Below are positions 16,640 to 24,091 of a stretch of DNA of 64,000 bases, piece by piece (the first letter of the stretch is position 1; every line of letters begins with the position of its first letter). The notes under the pieces are model-generated. The model made no database searches, was not told the DNA's origin, and worked only from the letters and a program-made list of their open reading frames with translations. The DNA is from Nocardioides alkalitolerans DSM 16699. GTDB lineage: Bacteria; Actinomycetota; Actinomycetes; Propionibacteriales; Nocardioidaceae. The translations under genes and the position numbers were made by a program. The DNA is taken from NCBI RefSeq assembly GCF_000426525.1, contig NZ_KE384533.1:474562-538561 (forward strand), given 5' to 3'.

Positions 16640-17494
16640 GTGCCCACGCTCGTCGCGGTCCTGATCGCCGGGGCGGTCACCGTCGCCCTCCTCATGACCG
16701 CCACCGCGCTCGTCGCGAAGCGCGTCGGCCGGCTCGCCGTCGTCGACGTCGTCTGGGGCGCGGGCTTCGTGCTCGTCGCCGTGGTCGGCGCGGTGGTGGC
16801 GACGCTCGTCGAGGGCGAGGTCGACGGCTCCGTCGTCGCCCGTCGCTGGCTGCTCGTCGCGCTCGTGGCCGTCTGGGGCGGCCGGCTGGCCTGGCACATC
16901 CGCAAGCGCGCCGAGGGCCTGCTCGGGCCGGGCGAGACCCCGCCGGAGGACCCCCGCTACGCGGAGCTCATGGAGGGCAAGACCTTCTCGTACGCCGTCA
17001 CCCGCGTCTTCCTGACGCAGGGCGTGGCGATGCTGCTCGTGTCGACGCCGGTGCTGGTGGGCCTGTCCGTGGCCCCGGCCGGGTCGGAGGACGGCGCCGG
17101 GGGCTGGGGCTGGTGGGTCGTCGCGATCGGTGTCGTCGTGTGGGTCGTCGGGCTCGTCTTCGAGGCCGTCGGCGACGCGCAGCTGGCGTCGTACAAGGAG
17201 ATCCCCAAGCCCGAGCGCCCGACGGTGCTCGACACCGGGCTGTGGCGGTTCACGCGCCACCCCAACTACTTCGGCGACGCGACGCTCTGGTGGGGCCTGT
17301 GGCTCGTCGGCGGCCTCGCGTCGGGCTGGGTCGCCGGGCTCGCGACCGTGCTCGCCCCCGTCGCGATGACCTACTTCCTCGCCTTCGCCACCGGTGCCCG
17401 CCTGCTCGAGCGCGAGATGATGAAGCGCGACGGCTACCCGGAGTACGCCGAGCGCACGTCGATGTTCGTGCCGCTTCCGCCGAAGAAGGGCTGA
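16640..17494 (+). CDS. DUF1295 integral membrane protein (steroid-5-alpha-reductase-like C-terminus)
   Basis: This 284-residue protein has about seven hydrophobic helices. The C-terminal signature of DUF1295 and steroid 5-alpha-reductase/isoprenylcysteine methyltransferase-like proteins is PKPERPTVLDTGLWRF followed by TRHPNYFGDATLWWGLWL, around 180-220. The homologue beside sigK in M. tuberculosis is Rv0446c. Related enzymes use NADPH or SAM at the membrane, so a role as the lipid reductase for the methylated intermediate is plausible but not shown. The GTG at 16640 lies eight bases after the methyltransferase stop. This is the last gene of the sigK operon. Confidence 0.85.
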   Translation: MPTLVAVLIAGAVTVALLMTATALVAKRVGRLAVVDVVWGAGFVLVAVVGAVVATLVEGEVDGSVVARRWLLVALVAVWGGRLAWHIRKRAEGLLGPGETPPEDPRYAELMEGKTFSYAVTRVFLTQGVAMLLVSTPVLVGLSVAPAGSEDGAGGWGWWVVAIGVVVWVVGLVFEAVGDAQLASYKEIPKPERPTVLDTGLWRFTRHPNYFGDATLWWGLWLVGGLASGWVAGLATVLAPVAMTYFLAFATGARLLEREMMKRDGYPEYAERTSMFVPLPPKKG

Positions 17495-17525
17495 GCCGGG
17501 CGTCTCGTCGGGCAGGATCACCGGC

Positions 17526-18380
17526 ATGACCCAGATGCCGGAGACACCCGGGCGCGTGGCGCTCTACCTCGACTTCGAGAACCTCGTGGCCTCGCAGTAC
17601 GACGCGGTGCACGGCCGCAGCTCCTGGACGAACGACCGGGTGGTGCACGCCGCGGCGGACGACCCGGTCGTCGGACCGAAGGTCAGGGCCGCGCGGCTCG
17701 ACCTCGACGCGATCGTCGACTACGCGGCTTCCCTCGGCGTGGTCGCCATCAGCCGGGCCTACGCGAACTGGGCGGGCCCCGTCTACGGCTCCTACGCGAA
17801 GGACCTCACGTCCCGCGCCGTCGACCTGACGCAGCTGTTCCCGCTCTCGGGCACGAAGAACGGCGCCGACATCCGGCTCGCGACCGACGTCGTCGACGAC
17901 CTCGGTCGGTTCTCGGACCTGAGCCACGTGGTCATCGCGGCGGGCGACTCCGACTACGTCGCCGTGGCCCAGAAGGCGCGGCGCTTCGGTCGTCTGGTCG
18001 TGGGGGTCGGCGTCGCCGGTTCCATCGGACGCTACTGGGAGGCAGCCTGCGACGAGTTCAAGCGGTACGACGCACTGCCCGGCGTCGAGCGCCCGTCCCC
18101 TCCCGCCCGGGTGGACGAGGCCGATGACCACCCCGACGTCTCGAACGACCGCGTGAAGCCCGTCCCGTACAGCAAGCTGTTCCGCAAGGCGATGAACCTC
18201 GTGCTCCGCAAGCGCAGCGACGACAAGGTGCCGATGTCGGAGCTGAAGCAGGTGCTCCTGCGGATGAGCCCCGGGTTCGACGAGTCGACGCTGGGGTTCG
18301 AGACGTTCTCGGCCTACGTGCGCGCGCAGCCCGGAGTGGCCACGGACGCCAAGAACCAGCAGGTCTGGTTCACCGACTGA
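17526..18380 (+). CDS. NYN (LabA-like PIN) domain protein with C-terminal OST-HTH/LOTUS domain
   Basis: This 284-residue protein opens with a NYN nuclease-like domain (about 8-185). It shows the LYLDFENLVASQ acid, NGADIRLATDVVDDL and AGDSDYVAVAQKARRFG motifs that carry the metal-binding acids of PIN-type nucleases. A linker and a LOTUS/OST-HTH winged-helix RNA-binding domain (about 212-282, VPMSELKQVLLRMSPGFDE) follow. This suggests an RNA-targeting or RNA-processing protein. A CAGGAT box (17513-17518) seven bases before the ATG, without a ribosome site, suggests a leaderless transcript. A strong terminator follows at 18469. Confidence 0.87.
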   Translation: MTQMPETPGRVALYLDFENLVASQYDAVHGRSSWTNDRVVHAAADDPVVGPKVRAARLDLDAIVDYAASLGVVAISRAYANWAGPVYGSYAKDLTSRAVDLTQLFPLSGTKNGADIRLATDVVDDLGRFSDLSHVVIAAGDSDYVAVAQKARRFGRLVVGVGVAGSIGRYWEAACDEFKRYDALPGVERPSPPARVDEADDHPDVSNDRVKPVPYSKLFRKAMNLVLRKRSDDKVPMSELKQVLLRMSPGFDESTLGFETFSAYVRAQPGVATDAKNQQVWFTD

Positions 18381-18468
18381 GCCCCTTGCGCCCGCGCTGG
18401 TCGACTCTTGAGCCGACGTTGCGCGAATCGTCGGCGCACCCTGCGGAGCCGCGGGCAGACTCTTCCTC

Positions 18469-18508
18469 AGAACCGCGGTGGAGACCCGAGACTCCACCGC
18501 GGTTCTTT
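18469..18508 (+). terminator. Strong intrinsic terminator
   Basis: AGAACCGCGGTGGAG (18469-18483) and CTCCACCGCGGTTCT (18492-18506) form a perfect 15-bp stem with an 8-base loop, followed by TT. This is the clearest rho-independent terminator in the window. It insulates the NYN gene from the old yellow enzyme gene. The 88 bases between the NYN stop and this hairpin contain no gene that I can see. Confidence 0.8.
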
Positions 18509-18552
18509 CCATTTCCGGAGGCGGACGGCCCGGGATGCACCGCACCTCCCTC

Positions 18553-18582
18553 TTGAACCGTGTTCAACAGTCGCCGTACTGT
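18553..18582 (+). promoter_or_regulatory. Promoter with palindromic operator for the old yellow enzyme gene, leaderless
   Basis: A -35-like TTGAAC (18553-18558) and -10-like TACTGT (18577-18582) are 18 bases apart. The ATG at 18589 begins six bases after the -10 box. The -35 box is the left half of a perfect palindrome TTGAAC-cgt-GTTCAA (18553-18567), a likely TetR-type repressor site. No regulator gene is adjacent. Confidence 0.55.
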
Positions 18583-18588
18583 CAGCCC

Positions 18589-19839
18589 ATGCCCGACCTC
18601 GGCGACGCCCTCGCCCTCCCCTGCGGCCGCACGCTCACCAACCGGCTCATGAAGTCGGCCCTCAGCGAGGGCCTCGGCACCTCGACCGGCGCGCCGACCG
18701 CGCGCCTCGGGCGGCTGTACGACGCCTGGGCCGGCGGCGGCTACGGGCTCGTCGTCACCGGCAACGTCATGGTCGACCCGCGCCACCGCGGCGAGCCCGG
18801 CAACGTGGCCGTGGAGGACGAACGCCACCTCGAGGGCCTCACCCGCTGGGCCAAGGGGTTCGCCGACTCCGGCACGCCGCTGTGGATGCAGGTCAACCAC
18901 CCGGGCCGCCAGTCGAACCCGCTGGTCGGTCGGCACCGACCGGTGGCCCCGAGCGCCGTCGGCGCGAACGTGCCCGTCGCCGCGAGGCCGCGCGAGCTCA
19001 CCGACCGCGAGATCCACGAGATCGTCGAGCGGTTCGCCGTCACGGCCGCGGTGGCGGAGGCGGCGGGCTTCGACGGCGTGCAGGTGCACGGCGCCCACGG
19101 CTACCTGGTCACCCAGTTCCTCTCCCCGCTGAGCAACCGCCGCACCGACGCCTGGGGCGGCGACCCCGAGCGCCGTCGCCGCTTCGTCGTCGAGGTGGTG
19201 CGGGCCATCCGCGAGCGGGTCGCGCCCGGCTTCGCCGTCGGCATCAAGCTCAACTCCGCCGACTTCCAGCGCGGCGGCTTCAGCGAGGAGGAGTCGCGCG
19301 ACGTGGTCGCCGCCCTGGTCGCGGAGGGCATCGACCTCGTCGAGATCTCGGGCGGCACCTACGAGGCCCCGGTCATGTTCGGGCCCGACACCCGCCGCGC
19401 CTCGACCCGGGAGCGCGAGGCCTACTTCCTCGAGTACGCCGCGAGCGTCCGCGCGCAGGCCGGCGCCGTGCCCCTCGCCGTCACCGGCGGCTTCCGCACG
19501 CGTACGGCGATGGCCGCCGCCGTGGCGGACGGCGAGTGCGACGTGGTCGGCCTCGGGCGACCGGCGTCGGCGTACCCCCACGTCGGTCGCGAGCTCGTCG
19601 ACGGCTCGCGGGAGCGGATCGAGCTGCCGGTGGTCCGGGTGGGAGCGGGACGCGGGCTCGTCGGCCGGGTCACCACGCTGCACACGGTCGACAGCGCGCT
19701 CGACCTCTCGTGGCACACCGACCAGCTGCACCGGATCGGTGCCGGCAGGGCCCCCGACCTCGATCGACCGTGGTGGCGCACCGCCGTGCGGGCGACGCTG
19801 CGCAACGGCCCCGGCGCCTTCGTGCCGAAGCGGGGCTGA
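18589..19839 (+). CDS. Old yellow enzyme family NADH:flavin oxidoreductase
   Basis: This 416-residue TIM-barrel protein has the FMN/substrate motifs of OYE-type enzymes: MQVNHPGRQSNP early, VQVHGAHGYLVTQFLSPLSNRR (about 162-184) and GGFRTRTAM near 300 in the phosphate-binding region. The HGAHGYL sequence supplies the His/His-type pair that binds the carbonyl of enoate or enone substrates. It likely reduces activated C=C bonds or acts on 2,4-dienoyl compounds without the extra FAD domain. The ATG is chosen because the promoter boxes end six bases before it. The longer upstream frame runs through the terminator. Confidence 0.88.
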   Translation: MPDLGDALALPCGRTLTNRLMKSALSEGLGTSTGAPTARLGRLYDAWAGGGYGLVVTGNVMVDPRHRGEPGNVAVEDERHLEGLTRWAKGFADSGTPLWMQVNHPGRQSNPLVGRHRPVAPSAVGANVPVAARPRELTDREIHEIVERFAVTAAVAEAAGFDGVQVHGAHGYLVTQFLSPLSNRRTDAWGGDPERRRRFVVEVVRAIRERVAPGFAVGIKLNSADFQRGGFSEEESRDVVAALVAEGIDLVEISGGTYEAPVMFGPDTRRASTREREAYFLEYAASVRAQAGAVPLAVTGGFRTRTAMAAAVADGECDVVGLGRPASAYPHVGRELVDGSRERIELPVVRVGAGRGLVGRVTTLHTVDSALDLSWHTDQLHRIGAGRAPDLDRPWWRTAVRATLRNGPGAFVPKRG

Positions 19840-19848
19840 GGGTCAGCC
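19834..19848 (+). terminator. Small hairpin at the old yellow enzyme stop
   Basis: GGCTGA-ggg-TCAGCC (19834-19848) forms a six-bp stem over the TGA stop. The convergent gene ends at 19872. It is a plausible weak terminator without a T-run. Confidence 0.35.
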
Positions 19849-19871
19849 GGGCCGATCAGCGGGTCGGCCGG

Positions 19872-20378
19872 TCAGCCCGCCTCGGGCTCGGGCTCGGCGG
19901 CACCGGCCGACTCCGACGCCGACCCCGACGCCGGCCCCGACGCCCGCTCAGGGCTCGCCCCCTCGGCGCGCGCCCGCTCGGCGGCGCGGCGACGACGCTC
20001 GTCGGCCGCGGCCCGGATGCGCGCCTGCTCGGCGGCCTGCTGCTCCCGGTAGGCCCGGCGCTGCTGCTCGGCCCGCTCCCGGACCTGCTCCAGGAACGCC
20101 TCGTCCCCCGCGGAGTCGGTCGCGGCGGCGCGACCCGGGCGGTCGTACTCGGGGTACGACGGCACGGACCGCTCACCGGGGCGCGGCCGGTCGGCGACCG
20201 GCTGGCCGACGAGCAGCCAGGCCAGGGAGCCGACGAGGGGGAAGAGCAGGACGAGGAGGATCCAGCCGATCTTCGGCAGGTGGCGGACCCGGTCCTCCGA
20301 CGCGCTGATCGCCTGCACGAGGCAGTAGACCCAGAGGCAGAAGACGACGACGGCGAACGCGGCCTGGAGCTTGAGCAC
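19872..20378 (-). CDS. PLDc_N (phospholipase D N-terminal-like) membrane protein with Ala/Arg/Glu-rich tail
   Basis: This 168-residue protein has two hydrophobic helices (about 5-26 and 37-58). Between them is the PLDc_N-type region SEDRVRHLPKIGWILLVLLFPLVGSLAWLLVG. A long charged coiled-coil-like stretch (about 95-150), rich in Arg, Glu, Gln and Ala, and an Ala/Ser/Glu tail follow. There is no phospholipase catalytic domain. The start is a GTG. The PLDc_N module is common in actinobacterial membrane proteins of unknown function. The long basic/acidic helix would be cytoplasmic if the first helix is inserted normally. Confidence 0.7.
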   Translation of the reverse strand: MLKLQAAFAVVVFCLWVYCLVQAISASEDRVRHLPKIGWILLVLLFPLVGSLAWLLVGQPVADRPRPGERSVPSYPEYDRPGRAAATDSAGDEAFLEQVRERAEQQRRAYREQQAAEQARIRAAADERRRRAAERARAEGASPERASGPASGSASESAGAAEPEPEAG

Positions 20379-20509
20379 GCGATCAGTGTGCGCAAGCCCC
20401 TGCGGCCGCGTCCCGGGAATCGGGCGAATTCTCCCCGAACTCGACGACGAGGACCGGCGGCGGGCGTCCTACCGTGGGGAGAACGACGCCGTACCGACCA
20501 GGAGTGCCC

Positions 20510-21076
20510 GTGGACGCCACCGCCGAGAACCCGCTCGCCGTGCCCGACGCCGCGAGCTGGCACGACTGGCTCGCCCGTCACCACGCGAGCGCCACCGAGG
20601 CCCACGTGCTCGTCGGACGGCAGAGCACGAAGCGGACGTCGCTGCGCAGCGCGGACGCCCTCGACACCGCGCTCTGCTTCGGCTGGATCGACAGCGTCCG
20701 GCGCCGGTGGGACGTCGAGACCTTCGTGCAGCGCTACAGCCCACGGCGTCCGGGCAGCCCGTGGTCGGCGGTGAACGTCGCGAAGGTCGAGGCCCTGCTA
20801 GCCGCGCACCGGATGGCGCCCGCCGGTCTGGCCGAGGTGGCCGCCGCGCAGGCCGACGGCCGGTGGGCCGCGGCGTACCCGGCCCAGCGCGACGCCGTCA
20901 CGCCCGACGACCTCGCGGCCGCGATCGCGGCGGACCCGGTGGCCGACGCGCGGTGGGCCGGGCTGGGCCGCACCGAGCAGTACGCCGTGATGCTCCCCGT
21001 CCTCCGCGCCGTCGGGGGCGTGCGTCGTGAGCGGGCGGTGCTGGCCGCCGTACGGCGCCTGGCGCGCGACACCTGA
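20510..21076 (+). CDS. YdeI/OmpD-associated family protein
   Basis: This 188-residue protein shows the family pattern: WHDWLARHHASATEAHVLVG near the start, DALDTALCFGWIDS (about 45-60), then the YSPRRPGSPWSAVNVAKVEAL segment. The family is widespread in soil bacteria and has been proposed to aid resistance to cationic peptides or bacteriocins, but the molecular role is unclear. The GTG at 20510 is preceded by AGGAG at 20500-20504. A second in-frame GTG at 20504 overlaps that site and is less likely. Confidence 0.82.
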   Translation: MDATAENPLAVPDAASWHDWLARHHASATEAHVLVGRQSTKRTSLRSADALDTALCFGWIDSVRRRWDVETFVQRYSPRRPGSPWSAVNVAKVEALLAAHRMAPAGLAEVAAAQADGRWAAAYPAQRDAVTPDDLAAAIAADPVADARWAGLGRTEQYAVMLPVLRAVGGVRRERAVLAAVRRLARDT

Positions 21077-21089
21077 GCGCCGGCTCAGG
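21072..21089. terminator. Bidirectional hairpin holding both stop codons of a convergent pair
   Basis: CCTGAGC-gccg-GCTCAGG is a perfect 7-bp stem. The TGA of the YdeI-family gene lies in one arm and the stop of the VOC gene in the other. No T-run is present on either side. Confidence 0.55.
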
Positions 21090-21480
21090 CGACGCAGAAC
21101 TCGTTGCCCTCCGGGTCGAGCATGACGACGTGCCCGAGCACGGAGCCGCGCTCGTCGGTGTAGTGCTCGTCGCGCACCTCGGTCGCACCGTGCGCGACGA
21201 GGTCGACGACCGTCGCGCGGATGAGCTCGGTGCGCGCGGCCCAGTCCCACGGTGGCTCGCCCGCCACCCGCAGGTCGAGGTGGAACCGGTTCTTGGCGGT
21301 CTTCGCCTCCGGCACGCGGAGGAAACCGATCGCCGGGCCGCGACCCTCCGGGTCGACGATGGCGCCGAGGTCGGGCTCGTCGATGCCGGGCTCCGGCACG
21401 TAGCCGAGCGCGTAGGCCCAGAAGGCGGCCAGGAGGTGGGGGTCGAGGGCGTCGGCGCCGACGGTCCAGTGCACAGCCAT
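21085..21480 (-). CDS. VOC-family (glyoxalase-like) protein
   Basis: This 131-residue protein has one glyoxalase/VOC-like unit: an N-terminal strand VHWTVGADALDPHLLAAFWAYALGY, RFHLDLRVAG near residue 66 with a candidate metal His, and a C-terminal GHVVMLDPEGNEFCVA with the final acid. Members bind divalent metal and act on small electrophiles, or bind drugs. The substrate is unknown. The gene converges with the YdeI-family gene, and the two stops share a hairpin. Confidence 0.82.
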   Translation of the reverse strand: MAVHWTVGADALDPHLLAAFWAYALGYVPEPGIDEPDLGAIVDPEGRGPAIGFLRVPEAKTAKNRFHLDLRVAGEPPWDWAARTELIRATVVDLVAHGATEVRDEHYTDERGSVLGHVVMLDPEGNEFCVA

Positions 21481-21560
21481 GCGGGGACCCTAGGCCCGGT
21501 TCCGGACGGACGGCTTCCGGGATCGCCGCCCGCGTGGGAACCGTGCGGTTGGATCAGGGC

Positions 21561-21968
21561 ATGAGCGACTTCAACGACCGCATCATCGCCGAGTTCCGCG
21601 AGAACCGGGGGTTCGTCTCCACCAACGGGTTCGGCAGCAACCTGGTCCTGCTCCACACCACGGGTGCGAGGAGCGGCGAGGCACGCCTGCACCCGGTCTT
21701 CGCGGTGGAGGACGACGCCGGCTGGTACGTCGCGGCCTCCAAGGCGGGCGCACCGACCGACCCCGCGTGGGCCCACAACCTGCGGGCCCACCCCCGCGTG
21801 ACGGTCGAGACCGGCACGGGCGACGTGGCGGCCGAGGCAGTCGAGCTGGCCGGCGCGGAGCGCGACGCGGCGTACGCGCGGTTCGAGGAGCGGTCGTCCG
21901 GGTTCAGCGACTACCAGGAGCGTGCCGGGGACCGAGTCATCCCGGTCTTCGCGCTGCGCCGCACCTGA
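21561..21968 (+). CDS. Deazaflavin (F420)-dependent nitroreductase family protein
   Basis: This 135-residue split-barrel protein has the DDN-family features: LVLLHTTGARSGEARLHPVF (about 28-47), the GWYVAASKAGAPTDPAWAHNLRAHP region that contacts the F420 tail, and a DRVIPVFALRR end. Mycobacterial relatives use reduced F420 to reduce nitro groups or quinones. The ATG at 21561 follows a weak GG-rich region. The next gene, an SDR, begins 27 bases after it ends. Confidence 0.87.
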   Translation: MSDFNDRIIAEFRENRGFVSTNGFGSNLVLLHTTGARSGEARLHPVFAVEDDAGWYVAASKAGAPTDPAWAHNLRAHPRVTVETGTGDVAAEAVELAGAERDAAYARFEERSSGFSDYQERAGDRVIPVFALRRT

Positions 21969-21979
21969 TGGTTACCGAG

Positions 21980-21986
21980 TAGTAAT
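21980..21986 (+). promoter_or_regulatory. Candidate -10 box and small dyad before the SDR gene
   Basis: TAGTAAT at 21980-21986 resembles a -10 element ten bases before the ATG at 21996. It overlaps TTAC-cgagta-GTAA (21972-21985), a short dyad that could bind a TetR-type protein. The evidence is weak, but the AT content is conspicuous against the GC-rich background. Confidence 0.3.
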
Positions 21987-21995
21987 GTCGCGGGC

Positions 21996-22781
21996 ATGAC
22001 CTCCCGCAGCGTGCTCATCACCGGAGCGGCCGCCGGCATCGGCCGTGCCACCGCCCTCACCTTCGCCCGCGAGGGCTGGACCGTCGGCGCGTACGACGTC
22101 GACGAGGCCGGGCTCGCCAGCCTCGCGGCCGAGGTCGTGGCGCTCGGCCAGACCGCCGTCGTCGGCCACCTCGACGTGGGCGACGCGGACGCCTTCGCCG
22201 CGGCCGTGTCGGACTTCGCCGAGCGCGCCGGCGGGCTCGACGTGCTGGTGAACAACGCCGGCGTGCTGACCGCGGGGCGCTTCGAGGAGATCCCGGTGGC
22301 CCGCCACCACCGGGAGATCGACGTCAACGTGCGCGGCGTCGTCAACGGGATGCACGCGGCGTCGCCGCACCTGGAGCGGGGCGCGACGGTCGTGAACCTG
22401 GCCTCCGCGTCGGCGATCTACGGCCAGGCCGAGCTGGCGGTCTACAGCGCGACGAAGTTCTTCGTGCGCGGGCTGACCGAGGCGCTCGACATCGAGTGGG
22501 GTCCGCGCGGCGTGCGGGTGGTCGCGCTGTGGCCGCTGTTCGTCGAGACCGCCATGACCGACGGCGTCGCGACGGGCACGACCGACTCCCTCGGCATCCG
22601 CCTCACCGCCCAGGACGTCGCCGACCAGGTGCTCGCCGTCGTCACCCCCGGACGGGTCGCCACGGCGCTCCACCAGGTGCACTTCCCCGTCGGACGCCAG
22701 TCGAAGGCGATGGCCCTCGGCGCCCGGTTCTCGCCCGCCTGGCTGACCCGGGTGGTCAACAAGCGGCTCGCCGCGCACTGA
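21996..22781 (+). CDS. Short-chain dehydrogenase/reductase (SDR)
   Basis: This 261-residue classical SDR has the nucleotide motif TGAAAGIG near residue 10, VLVNNAGV near 87, the catalytic Ser in LASASAIYG and the Tyr/Lys pair YSATKFF near 149-153. A PLFVETAMTDG segment follows the active site. A C-terminal extension with MALGARFSPAWLTRVVNK is amphipathic. Substrates are probably alcohols or ketones with NAD(P), and the specific reaction is unknown. Confidence 0.88.
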   Translation: MTSRSVLITGAAAGIGRATALTFAREGWTVGAYDVDEAGLASLAAEVVALGQTAVVGHLDVGDADAFAAAVSDFAERAGGLDVLVNNAGVLTAGRFEEIPVARHHREIDVNVRGVVNGMHAASPHLERGATVVNLASASAIYGQAELAVYSATKFFVRGLTEALDIEWGPRGVRVVALWPLFVETAMTDGVATGTTDSLGIRLTAQDVADQVLAVVTPGRVATALHQVHFPVGRQSKAMALGARFSPAWLTRVVNKRLAAH

Positions 22782-22800
22782 GGCGGACGACCGCCGGAGG

Positions 22801-22859
22801 TAGTCCCTGACGTCGTGGTCGTCCCGGTGGCCGGGGCACGACCGCTACGTCAGGGACTA
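22801..22859. repeat. 59-bp palindromic repeat, TAGTCCCTGACG family, copy 1
   Basis: TAGTCCCTGACG(T) starts the element at 22801 and ACGTCAGGGACTA ends it at 22859. Inner GTGGTCGT pairs with ACGACC. A second element with the same outer arms and a similar inside lies at 32503-32565. This copy sits between convergent genes and could act as a terminator. The other copy lies in a divergent region, so termination cannot be its general role. Confidence 0.8.
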
Positions 22860-22894
22860 TCCGTCCGGACGCTCGGACGGCGGGCTGCCGCCCC

Positions 22895-24091
22895 TCAGTA
22901 CGACTTCGGCAGCCCCAGCGAGTGCATGGCGACGAAGTTGAGGATCATCTCGCGGCTGACCGGCGCGATCCGCATGACGCGGGAGGCGACGAGCAGCGCG
23001 GCCATGCCGTACTCCTGCGTGGCGCCGTTGCCGCCGTGGGTCTGGATCGCGCGGTCGACGGCGCGGCACGCGGCCTCGCCTGCGGCGTACTTCGCCATGT
23101 TCGCCGCCTCGCCCGCACCCATGTCGTCGCCCGCGTCGCAGAGCGCCGACGCCTTCTGCGTCACCAGCCGGGCGAGCTCGACCTCGATGTGCGACTCCGC
23201 CAGCGGGTGGGCGATCGCCTGGTGGGCGCCGATGGGCTTGTCGCCGAAGACGGTGCGCTCCTTGGCGTACGCCGTGGCCTTGTCGAGGGCGAACCGCGCG
23301 AGGCCGGTGGCGAACGAGGCCGCCATGATGCGCTCCGGGTTGAGGCCGGCGAAGAGCTGCACGAGCCCGGCGTCCTCGTGGCCGACGAGCGCGTCGCCCG
23401 GCAGCCGGACGTCGTCGATGAACACCGTGAACTGCTTCTCCGGCGACACCATCTCCATCGCGATGGCCTGGAACTCGAAGCCCGGCGCGTCGGTGGGCAC
23501 GACGAACAGGCAGGGCTTCAGCTTGCCCGACCTCGCGTCCTCCGTGCGCGCGATGACGAGCACGTTCTTCGCCTCGTCGACGCCCGAGATGTAGATCTTG
23601 CGGCCCGACAGCACCCACTCGTCACCGTCGCGACGCGCGGTGGTGGTGATCTTGTGGCTGTTGGAGCCGGCGTCGGGCTCGGTGATCGCGAACGCCATCG
23701 TCTCGGTGCCGTCGGCGATGCCGGGCAGCCAGCGCTGCTTCTGCTCCTCCGTGCCGAAGCGGGCGATGACGGTGCCGCAGATCGCCGGGCTCACGACCAT
23801 CATCAGCATCGGGCAGCCCTGCGCCGCCAGCTCCTCGCAGACCGCCGCCACGTCGCCGATGCCGCCGCCGCCCCCGCCGTACTGCTCGGGGATGTTGACG
23901 CCGAGGTAGCCGTTCTTGCCCAGGTCGAGCCAGAGGTCGGTGGTCTTGCCGCCCGAGCGGGCCTGCCGGGTGAAGTACTCCTGGCCGTAGGTGCCGGCCA
24001 GCCTGCGCACGGCCTGGCGCAGCTCGCGCCGCTCCTCCGACTCGGTGAACGCGGCGTGGGTGGTGCCTTCCTGCTGCTCCGTCATCGTCAT
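22895..24091 (-). CDS. Acyl-CoA dehydrogenase, last gene of the acyl-CoA/AtuA operon
   Basis: This 398-residue protein has the acyl-CoA dehydrogenase layout: an N-terminal helical domain, a beta domain with AFAITEPDAGSNSHKITTTA (about 140-160), and a C-terminal helical domain with RTVFGDKPIGAHQAIAHPLAES and the IQTHGGNGATQEY flavin segment near 360. It would introduce an alpha-beta double bond in an acyl-CoA using FAD, passing electrons to ETF. The ATG at 24091 has AAGGAG eight bases upstream and overlaps the carboxylase alpha-chain stop by four bases. Confidence 0.9.
   Translation of the reverse strand: MTMTEQQEGTTHAAFTESEERRELRQAVRRLAGTYGQEYFTRQARSGGKTTDLWLDLGKNGYLGVNIPEQYGGGGGGIGDVAAVCEELAAQGCPMLMMVVSPAICGTVIARFGTEEQKQRWLPGIADGTETMAFAITEPDAGSNSHKITTTARRDGDEWVLSGRKIYISGVDEAKNVLVIARTEDARSGKLKPCLFVVPTDAPGFEFQAIAMEMVSPEKQFTVFIDDVRLPGDALVGHEDAGLVQLFAGLNPERIMAASFATGLARFALDKATAYAKERTVFGDKPIGAHQAIAHPLAESHIEVELARLVTQKASALCDAGDDMGAGEAANMAKYAAGEAACRAVDRAIQTHGGNGATQEYGMAALLVASRVMRIAPVSREMILNFVAMHSLGLPKSY

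Noticed and set aside
18381..18468. Possible tRNA or small RNA before the strong terminator
   Set aside because: No cloverleaf or other conserved fold could be drawn. The terminator fits the end of the NYN transcript.
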